Assembly (NCBI GenBank): GCA_008692225.1
Contig: VICG01000013.1
Coordinates: 1,790,001 to 1,850,000, forward strand
DNA: 60,000 bases
Source of the DNA: Monilinia fructicola
Lineage: Eukaryota; Ascomycota; Leotiomycetes; Helotiales; Sclerotiniaceae
Direction of reading: 5' to 3'
The notes under the pieces were generated by a model. It saw only the letters and a list, made by a program, of their open reading frames with translations. It made no database searches and was not told the DNA's origin. A program made the translations under genes and the position numbers. This document shows positions 51,269 through 60,000 of this stretch, piece after piece; the stretch's first letter is position 1; the number at the start of each line of letters is the position of its first letter.

Positions 51269-52901
51269 ATGATGCGCAAACAGTCTTTACACGCCAATAT
51301 GTCTGGGACTCAAGTAGCTGGAGCTCCGGGATCTCACCCGGCTACCATGCCGGTGAGATCTTTCTCGACGAATAGTGCATTGACGGATCGCACCGATGAG
51401 GGAGAAGCTGTGCCGTCGGAGAATCCTAAGGATGTGAGTATTTTTTTCTTATCGAGGGAGCAAACAATGGCGGCAACGTGAAGCTAATCGAATGTTTGCG
51501 CGCAGACTTCAGAATTGTTAGGAGAAAGATTGAGAGCTTGGAAACATGCGGTTGGATACCTGGAGGAATTTATCGGAGCTACGGAAAAAGTGCAAAGACA
51601 ACAATCGAAGGAATATGAGAAGGTCCTGAAGACGATCGCGAATCCGTTGAAGGAAGGGCACCACTTTCAGCAGGAAGTAGGAGGGATCGCAGGGTTATTT
51701 GAGGGGATGAGAACCAATACTCAGGTATGATGTGCGATGCTTTGCTAATGCGCAAGCGCTGATTTTATAGGGGTTGATAAACTCTCACCTCGAAACGGAG
51801 AAGAATATCAAGGGCACCGTGCTCCCCATTCTCGATCGACTACACAAGGAGATCAAACACAAATCCAAGGAGCTGTTATCCGGCGCATCGAAGGGTGCAA
51901 AGGAAGTGGAGAAGGCTCGATCAATCACCCAGAAACATATTGAGCTGTTAGGATCACAAACCTCGAACTACCAGTCAGCTGGTTCTTCCATGAAATCAAA
52001 TGAAGATCCATATATCGTCCAGCGAGGTATCATACATCGACTTCACAAGCAAGTTCTGGAGGAGAACACCAATCGCCACGATCTTATCCAAGTTCAGAAT
52101 AACTTCGCACAGTTTGAGTCCCATATTATCGAGATCATTCAACAGACTATGATGAGTTTCACTCAAATTGTCACCAGTCAATCACAAAGAGAACAAACGC
52201 TCTGGGCAGATATCCTTAATAACTGTCAAGGCGTCCCTACAAACCTCGAATGGGATGGCTTCGTTACCCGCAACCAAGCTTTACTCATCGATCCCAACGC
52301 ACCCGATCGCTCAGTGGAATCTATCAATTTCCCCAATCAAAACCACGCCAGTACTCAAGCTCTGATTGAAGGTACTCTCGAGCGCAAGAGCAGAAACAAG
52401 TTGAGCTTCGCCGGCTACACGACAGGTTACTATGTCGTCACTCCCAGCAAATACCTCCACGAATTTAAAGACAACGATAATATTCGTAAGGACCCCGTCC
52501 CAGAACTATCAATCTACCTCCCAGATGCCACAATCGGTAGTACGAACGGTGAGAAATTCAACGTCAAAGGCAAGGATGTTTCCAAGGGAATCGGAAGTAA
52601 ACTATCCGGTACCTCTGAAATTGCATTCAAGGCGAGCTCGCCCGCAGACGCAACTAAGTGGTGGGAAGTTATCAGATCAGTTACAGGATCAGGTCCTGCA
52701 GATGGATCTAGTAGTGGACCAACTAGCCCACTGAGCCCAACCGGCTCGGCAGCTTACCCGGCGGAGAAGAGTCCCGCGCCAATCCAAACTGCGGGAACGA
52801 TCAGTGGAGGAGAGACGGTCACTAGTCCTGTAGCGCAAACTCCAGTGGGAAATGCGACTGATTTTGCTCCAGGGGCAGTGGATGAGAAGAAGACTGGTTG
52901 A
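51269..52901 (+). CDS. slm1: Slm1/Slm2-like PH-domain protein
   Basis: Binds PI(4,5)P2 at the plasma membrane and acts with TORC2 and eisosomes in actin, stress and sphingolipid control. Exons 51269-51433, 51506-51724 and 51771-52901 (introns 72 and 46 nt) give 504 residues without any frame break. Seen: a Ser/Thr-rich N-terminus. A long helical F-BAR-like part then runs from GERLRAWKHAVGYLEEFIGA through LINSHLETEKNIKGTVLPIL to FAQFESHIIEIIQQTMMSFT. A C-terminal PH domain runs from LIEGTLERKSRNKLSFAGYT through TGYYVVTPSKYLHEF to ATKWWEVIRSV. The tail is Ser/Pro/Thr-rich. All domains are in family order and length. Confidence 0.95.
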
Positions 52902-53575
52902 AGTGATGCCATTGAATAGGGGCGGTTATGGGACTATCCTTCAGGTGCGCGGGCAGAATTGAACTTTTTGGCGATTTGGCAATGCGGATGAAAGCAGAGC
53001 ACCAGCGTATGTCGAGTAAGTGAATATAGCGTGCTATATTGAATATTTTCCATTGAAGGTTGGTATACATCGTGGTCACGAATGGTAGTGGTAGTAGTGA
53101 CTGATTGATTAGCTGCACGTGTACATGTGCAGGTTATATGTAGCGAGGGGAAGTAATGTCTAGTTTTCTACATGATATCAAATTTTTTCTGTGCCTTGTG
53201 AATCTTTGTTGGGTTGTGGTTTGAAGGGGGCAGGAAGGTACCTAGGTAGGTGGGCGACCTAGTTTGGTGGTTCGTTTGATGTGATTTGAAGCGCTTTCTC
53301 TCATTGGCTTTCTCAAAATGCCCCACGGGAAACATTCCTTCGTATCCTCTATGTAGTCGAGTTTGCAAATCCGGGAGGCACGTCTGGACAAGCGCTCTTT
53401 CCACATGCGATACCCCGCCGAGTTGTGCTCCGGCTCTTGATCTTAGTAGATCCCAGGCTTTCTGTTGTTTTCTTTCCACCACCAAAACCCGTTTAATCAC
53501 TATTCTTGATTTTTCTAAACATCGCCGCTTTGAACATCGCTGTCCGTTTACTGCAAGTGGATATACAAAGGCATC
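52902..53575. other. Intergenic region before the ABC transporter
   Basis: 3' end of slm1 and promoter of the transporter. Contains a GTACCTAGGTAGGTGGG motif at 53238-53253 and pyrimidine-rich sequence (53395-53490) typical of fungal transcription-start regions. Confidence 0.6.
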
Positions 53576-56500
53576 ATGGACAACTCGGGATATCAAAGAC
53601 TAAGAGAACCTCCAATTACTCCGCCATCTCGAGTTCATACAGCATATCCACGTGAAAAGCATCAGAAGATAGAATGCGCTCCTAAGCCAGGTGACCCCTT
53701 TCAAGATTCGTCACTGCCTCGACCTTCCTTTGCTGAGCAACGATTCGAGCTTCCATCCACTCTCTTGAGTCCCTTGAAGGCACCAGAGTCGTCGGATCGG
53801 TTTAAGAATCCTTTCTTGAATCTTCTTCCCAATTCGCCTTTGAACCCTCGTAGTGACAATTTTAGTCCTGAAGAATGGATCTCGAATTTGGTTGCGTTCA
53901 TGGGACAAGATCCGAGACGATATCCTCGAAGGAGTGCAGGATTTTCTGTTGAGAATTTGAGCGTCCATGCTTTTCGCAAGCCTACTGACTACCAGAAGAA
54001 TGTCGGAAATATCGTGTTTGAAATGGGTGCTTTTGCTCGGTGGGTAGTGGGATCCGGAAAACAAAAGGTGCAGATATTGAAGGGGTTTGATTGCTTGGTT
54101 GAGCATGGTGAAATGCTATTACTTCTTGGTCGACCAGGGAGTGGAGTGTCGACTTTGCTGAAGACTATATCGGGTGATACCAATGGACTCTTCATTGATC
54201 CGGATTCTACCGTCAACTATCAGGGTGTCTCTATGACTGAAATGCATACGAGCTTTCGGGGTGAAGCGATTTTTGTGGCCGATTCTGATGTTCACTTCCC
54301 AAACTTGACTGTAGGTGAGACATTACTATTCGCAGCGAAGGCTCGAGCTCCGCCCGATTTCACTTTTCCAGGTGTGACTAGGCAAGTGTATGCAGAGCAT
54401 ATGAGGGACGTGATCATGGCAACACTGGGTCTTAGTCATGTCGAGAAAATGCCCGTGGGCAACGATTATGTTAAAGGTATCAGTGCGGGTGAGAGAAAGA
54501 GGGTGAGTATTGGGGAAGTAGTTCTAAGTGGGTGTACATTACAGTGTTGGGATCACAGTACTAGAGGTCTTGATACTGCTTCTGCACTTGACTTTTGTAA
54601 GATGATTCGTCATTCAACCACTCTTGGAAGAACAACAGCATGCGTCTCTTTTATACCAAGCTCCTCAAATCGCTTATGATGTAAGTTTCGGCCAAGAAAT
54701 TTGTACAAATGCTGCTAATTCTTTTCCTCCAGTTATTTGATAAAGTTACAGTAAATTACCTTCACTCATCTCTCAAAAGATAGTACTTACCAGAATTGCA
54801 GGTTCTGTACGAAGGAAGGCAGATATATTTTGGTCCTGTGACCGAAGCAAAGGAGTTTTTTATTGACATGGGTTTCCTGTGTGCTCCGTGCCAAAATACT
54901 GCAGATTTCTTGACGTCCCTCACGAATCCAGATGAGAGATTGATCCAGTACTTCAATATCAAGCTGCCCTCCTGGATCACTGCTGACTTTCGTGGAGACC
55001 AGGTTTTGAATTTCGAGTCCCGCGTACTCCCGAAGAATTTGTCATGGTCTGGAAAACAAGTCGCTACTATGCAAGGCTTATGTTGGAACTCGAAGCATAT
55101 GAGAACGAATATCCCTTTGACGGTAGCCATGCTCTAGACTTTGCGGCAGCACGAAGATCTCAACAAGCGAAATACCTGTTCGCCTCCCTTTCTTCGTCAG
55201 ATTATGACTTGACTAATCAATTTACAGAAGAAGTAAATCAGCATACACACTCCGTTCAAGTTACCAAGTGGCTTTGTGTATTAGTAGAGGCTTTCAGAGG
55301 CTACGTAACGATATCAGGTTTCACGATTCTTGGCCTTTCGATAAATTGTTCGATGGCTTTGATTCTTAGCATAGTCTTTTTTATGACCTACCAAGTGATA
55401 CTACTAGTATCAATAATAGAAGTACATTATTGTTCTTATCAATACTGTACAATGCTCTCGCGAGCTCGCTTGAGGTGATGACAAGAAGTTTCTAATATAT
55501 GGTCAGTCCACTAATAGAAACTGCTATAGGTTTCTCGATGTATTTGGACAACGTCCTATAGTTGAAAAACAAGCAAGATATGCCTTTGTTCATCCATTTG
55601 CAGAAGCATTTTCTTCTATCGTCTGCGGCATCCCATACAAACTTTGCAACACTGTTATCTTTAACGTTATTTTCTACTTCACGACAAATTTAAGGCGAAC
55701 ATCATCGGCTTTTTCTTACGTTTATTGCCTTCTCCTTCGTTCTCACAATGATATTGTCGATGGTGTGCAGAACTATTGGAGCATCTTGTCGCTCTCCTGC
55801 TCGAGCTCTCTGTCCAGTGGCAATTGTCACCCTCGCTTTCATGATGTATGCAGGATTTGTGATATCTCCAATAAGAATGATGCCATGGTTCCGGTGGATA
55901 ACTTATATTAATCCAGTTGCATATGCTTACGAGAGCTTGATAATTAACGAATTTTCTGGCCGCGTATTTCCATGTGCGGATCTCGTCCCTAGTGGGCCTT
56001 CTTACATCAGTATCAGTCTAAATAATCGAGTATGCTCCATTATTGGCACTATCGCGGGCTTCGAGGACGTACTGGGAACTGTATATCTTGAGCTCAATTT
56101 TGGATTCCAACCTATGCACCTATGGAGGTATGTTTCCCAATGATATCACATTTTCCAATTGGATGAGAGATTGGGGGTGGGAAATTTTCAACAATTCCAA
56201 GCTGATATACCCAGAAACATGAGCATCTTGTTTGTTTTTATGGTATGCTTTATGGCATCATACTTGATCGCTGCAACTTATCTCTCGATGGAAAAATCTG
56301 TTGGAGAAATATTGTTGTTTCAACGAGGACACAAGCAACGTCCCAAAAGACAAAGACATCTTGAAATATACTCAGGGCCAGAGATCAATAGGTATGGTGG
56401 AAACGGAGATCCAATAACTAAAATACAGAGGCAAACATCTACCTTTCAGTGGAAGAACATTTGTCTCGATATAAAAACAGTTGACGGAACATGTCGCATC

Positions 56501-58865
56501 TTAGATCATGTTGATGGTTGGGCGAAACCAGGGACTTTGACAGCGCTTATGGTATGTCTGATGAATTCAGCCCTACACTAATGCTGATAAGTATATTTTA
56601 TAGGGTCCATCAGGGGCAGGAAAGACCTCATTACTAGATGTCTTGGCGTCCAGAAGCAATGTCGGTATAGTGTCAGGGGAAATGTTTGTTGATGGATGCA
56701 TGACAGATATATCATTTCAACGCAAAGTTGGATATGTCCAGCAACAAGATTTTCATCTTTCAACAATGACAGTGCGCGAAGCGTTGCAATTTAGTGCCAC
56801 TATGCGTCAATCAAGTAAAGTCACCAAAAAGGAGAAGTTTGCTTATGTGGAAGAAATAATTAAGCTATTAGAAATGGATGTGTATGCAGATGCTGTGGTG
56901 GGGGCTCCTCGAGAAGGTTCGTCAACGAGATCTCATTTATGCGGCGGGACTAATGTACAGGCCAGGGTTGAACATTGAACAGAGAAAGAAATTGACTATA
57001 GGTGTTGAACTTGTTGCGAAACCTAAACTCTTGCTCTTCTTAGACGAACCTACCTCGGATCTCGACAGCAGCACCGCCTGGGATATCATTGGACTTTTGA
57101 AAAGGATCACAACTCATGGCCAGGCGGTGTTATGTTCAATACATCAACCATCTATGGCATTATTCCAGCGTTTCGATAGTCTTCTTTTTCTTGGCCCTGG
57201 AGGTCGGCCAATATATTTTGGTAGACTCGGAGTGAACTGCGAAACTGTCAAGAAGTATTTTGAAGCTAATGGAGCCGATCGTTGTCCATCAGATGGCAAT
57301 GTGGTTGAATGGATCATGCAGTAAGTTTATTCCAACCAAATTCTGAGCGATGTTTAACATGAAAAAGAACTATTGATTGTACTTCTGGATCACAAAATGC
57401 CATTGATTGGCCCGAGGTTTGGAAGAATAGTCACGAATTAGTCCTTGTCCATCGAAAATTAGATCATATGAGAAAAGCTTTGTGTGCAAGGTCAAGCTTT
57501 TTCCTGACCGGAACCAAGAAATCGCCTCGTCGAAAAGAATTTGCGACACCATTCTTCTTGCAAGTGTGGCATTGTTTCCGAAGAACAAGCTTACACTATT
57601 GGCGGATGCCTTCTTACATCTATTCCAAAATCGCACTATGCCTATTTTATGTTCGCTTGCCCACGACCAGCCTGCAGGATTAGAAAAGCTAACTATTTGT
57701 ATAGGCTCTCTTCATTGGATCCTCGTTCTTTAAGAATATGAATTCTCTGCAAGATCTGCGTAATCAGATATTGGGAGTGTTCATGCTTCTGTTAGCTAAC
57801 CTTTTGACCGGTAGAAAATGAAACGCTGCTGATTGTTATGACATGTAGAGCTTTGGCGTCCAGCTTCGTTCCGCAGCTCCTTCCAAACTTCCTTGTTCAG
57901 AGAGCTTTATTCGAAGCACGAGAATATCCCGCAAAGATTTATTCATGGCCAGCCTTCATCATTAGCAATGTACTTGTTGAGTTACCATGGAACACATTGG
58001 TGGCAATCATCGTATTTCTGAGCTGGTACTACCCAACAGGCATGTATGAAAATGCACTGTTGACGAAAACAATGCTCGAAAGAAATGGAGTCATGCTTCT
58101 GTTTATTTGGGTCTATCTGATATATGCAAGTACCTTCGGCTTTATGGTACAGATTGATCTCGAGTTTACAGAGTTGGCTGGGAACCTATTAAATGTTGCA
58201 TTTTTGTTGTCATTGATGTTCTGCAGGTAAGTCTTATACTATCAGTCTCATATAACACAGCAGTGCTGAGATCCTTCAGTATAATTCCAGCACCCACAGC
58301 GCTACCTCAGATATGGGATATTGTATGGCGTCTATCTCCATTTACTTATCTAGTCGACGGAATACTGTCGGTTGGCCTTGCGAATGACCCAGTCACATGT
58401 TCCCAATATGAGTTTCTTCATTTCGAGCCAGTGACTGGGAGTAGCTGCGGCTCTTATATGGCTAGCTATATTCACCAAGCTGGAGGATATCTTACCAACC
58501 CGTCCGCAAAGAGTAGATGCTTATATTGTCCCCTTAAAGATGCGAATGAATTCCTGGCTGGTGCGGGTATGAGTTACAATAACCGATGGCGTAACTTCTG
58601 TGTGATGTGGGCTTATGTCGGTTTCAACGTCATCATGACCTTGTTTTTATACTGGCTGGTCAGGATCCCAAAGGGTTGGGTCGGAAAGCCGAGAGTGGTC
58701 TTAGGAGGTGCATCGGGTCTGAGAGATGGGAACGGTAGTGAAGTAGGTGGAGGTGATGGTAGCCATTCTGAGAGGAGCTTCGTGAAAGTAAGGGGGTATA
58801 AAGAAGATAGTCCTCAATCAAGGAAGTATGGCCGATCGGATGAGATAGAGCTTGTTGAGATGTAG
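53576..58865 (+). pseudogene. Full-size PDR/ABCG drug-efflux transporter, many frame breaks
   Basis: NBD-TMD-NBD-TMD pleiotropic drug resistance pump of the plasma membrane. About 12 exons can be traced: 53576-54680, 54733-54750, 54802-54947, 54998-55474, ~55530-56127, 56215-56551, 56604-56916, 56966-57320, 57368-57650, 57705-57790, 57849-58226 and 58280-58865. They total ~1,560 codons, normal for the family. NBD1: Walker A GRPGSGVSTLLKTI, signature GISAGERKRVSIGE, Walker B LQCWDHSTRGLD. NBD2: Walker [16 protein letters not shown], signature [15 protein letters not shown], Walker B and D-loop LLLFLDEPTSDLDSS. Frame breaks: 54649-54652, a compensating pair near 55278-55312, 55377-55382, the unresolved 55475-55530 join, 55710-55722, and a pair at 57498-57502/57533-57536. 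Substitutions in normally fixed positions (SAGER for SGGER, TSDLD for TSGLD) favour relaxed selection. Sequencing error could still explain part. Confidence 0.8.
54733..54750 (+). other. 18-nt micro-exon in the ABC transporter
   Basis: Encodes LFDKVT between introns 54681-54732 and 54751-54801. Both junctions are phase 0 and join AYD to [11 protein letters not shown], a contiguous family motif. Both flanking introns have good splice sites. Confidence 0.8.
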
Positions 58866-59296
58866 GAGGTGAATGAGATCTCCAGAGCTATGGACGGTGA
58901 ATTGTAACTGTGACAAGAGAAAGGAGGGGTACCGGTAGCAGCTGTCTCCCAGGTAACATTTTCAGTAGTTTGATTGTACTTTGTCTTAGCTTTTTATATA
59001 GCTGTAGAAAACTGATATAAGGAGTGCTGTTCGTATTATTGTATTCAGTTTTATCTAATAAATGATGAAGCTTTGAATTTATACATTTATTACTCCGGGG
59101 AATAAAATCCTATAGAACTAGCTCCCGAAGTCATAGCAACCTGCAACTGATCACTCCAGCTAAAGCGGCATCGGGAGTAAATGCCGATGTTACCCCTCAA
59201 CGTAGTACAGACCAAAATTTATTATTTTGTTCTGCATATTTTACATCCTACTCAACTTTCAACATAAATCTTCCACAATCAATCTACGCAACGAAA
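58866..59296. other. Intergenic region before the last gene
   Basis: 3' flank of the transporter and leader of the next gene. No repeats or gene are seen. Confidence 0.6.
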
Positions 59297-60000
59297 ATGT
59301 ACTGCGCAGAATGCGGGCATCCCCTTCCCGATATCCGCGACGACAATACAACATGCAGCAAGTGTAAAACGCGACTTGGTACCTGGTGGGACGAATCATC
59401 TAAAACTATGCGCACAAATCGTGAAGCGTTCGTCCCGACCAACATGATGAGCGAGCTAATGGGCGGAAGAAGTCACTTCGAGATCGACAAAAAGGTTTCC
59501 GAGCGGACGAACACCTACGGACTGGAAGAGCGAGGGTTCTTGGCGACACTAACGATGTTGGAAATGAGATGGGGTCCCGGAGGGGGCGCGGGGCTCGGCA
59601 GGAAAACCATGGAGGCCTTGGGCAAGATGATCCGGAGCACGCTGGACATGTCGCTCTCGCGCGGCGAGGTCCGCGAGGCCCTGGCCAAGAACGTGGATAT
59701 CTGGATGCGACTCCAGCGCATCTTCTACCTGGCGGTGCCGATCTTGGTCTCGCGGTCGCTGCGCGAATCGTACACGGAACAGGGCGCGCCGTCTGGGCTC
59801 GACGTCTCGGAGAGCGTGGCGCTGATCCTGAAGAACTTCGATGCGCTGGCGGAGGATTTGGGCTACTTGAATAATCTGTTGGTCGTGAGTCGGAACATGT
59901 TGGCGGTTAAGGAGACGGCGCAGGAGATTTGTAGGGCGGTGGGCTTGGATAAGCAGGTTCATAAATTGATTATCCTCTGTGTGAATGTGACGAGCAAGGG
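59297..60000 (+). CDS. Unknown zinc-ribbon protein, 5' part only
   Basis: An uninterrupted frame starts at ATG 59297 and runs off the window after 234 codons. The N-terminus MYCAECGHPLPDIRDDNTTC is followed by SKCKTRLGTWW, giving C-x2-C-x13-C-x2-C, a zinc-ribbon-like pattern at residues 3-23. The remainder looks helical (LARGE: ALAKNVDIWMRLQRIFYLAV, NLLVVSRNMLAVKETAQEIC) without a family I recognise. From about 59540 codon use turns strongly GC-rich (GCG, CGG, CTG, CTC), unlike every other gene here. Opposite-strand open frames in that stretch are side effects of the GC bias. No intron is needed in the visible part. Confidence 0.78.
   Translation, partial: MYCAECGHPLPDIRDDNTTCSKCKTRLGTWWDESSKTMRTNREAFVPTNMMSELMGGRSHFEIDKKVSERTNTYGLEERGFLATLTMLEMRWGPGGGAGLGRKTMEALGKMIRSTLDMSLSRGEVREALAKNVDIWMRLQRIFYLAVPILVSRSLRESYTEQGAPSGLDVSESVALILKNFDALAEDLGYLNNLLVVSRNMLAVKETAQEICRAVGLDKQVHKLIILCVNVTSK

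Noticed and set aside
59515..59962. Minus-strand open frames at the right end
   Set aside because: Shadow of the GC-rich plus-strand gene; they lack domains and the plus frame starts at a clean ATG with a zinc ribbon.

Overview
The window is nuclear DNA of a filamentous ascomycete. The evidence is short (46-96 nt) GT-AG introns with CTAAC/CTAAT-type branch sites, and fungal protein families: Rei1, Hse1, Zds1, Slm1, a PDR-type ABC transporter, a GH78 rhamnosidase and a LAC12-like sugar transporter. Ordinary gene-bearing DNA alternates with extremely AT-rich blocks that look damaged by repeat-induced point mutation (RIP). Gene style and heavy microsatellite load fit Leotiomycetes (Botrytis/Sclerotinia-like), but that placement is inference.

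Layout. 1-5742: gene-free, microsatellite-rich. 5743-10594: two minus-strand genes, a zinc-finger protein of unknown function and the 60S-biogenesis factor Rei1. 10595-12613: gene-free, with a 9-bp tandem array and many ACCTAGGT-type palindromes. 12614-16647: plus-strand HECT ubiquitin ligase with an AZUL-like N-terminus. 18099-27819: a 9.7-kb structure bounded by inverted arms of about 1.45 and 1.67 kb. Each arm ends in a 155-bp foldback element, and a GC-normal island between them carries an MFS sugar transporter. 27820-36800: AT-rich repeat graveyard with solo LTRs (exact 5-bp target duplications) and a 2.0-kb TA-flanked DNA-transposon relic. 37694-44091: minus-strand Hse1 and Zds1. 44092-47810: gene-free. 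47811-58865: plus-strand secreted rhamnosidase, Slm1-like PH protein and a decayed PDR ABC transporter. 59297-60000: 5' part of an unknown zinc-ribbon gene that runs off the window.

Function. Conserved housekeeping genes (Rei1, HECT, Hse1, Zds1, Slm1) serve ribosome assembly, ubiquitin-dependent sorting, and polarity/TORC2-type signalling. The accessory genes (sugar transporter, rhamnosidase, ABC transporter) suit a plant-associated fungus that takes up sugars and exports toxic compounds. No joint operon-like system is evident.

Main caution. At least a dozen single-base frame shifts interrupt otherwise well conserved genes, mostly in mononucleotide runs. Most are probably base-calling errors in a draft assembly. 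The ABC transporter has many more than its neighbours and may be truly decayed.
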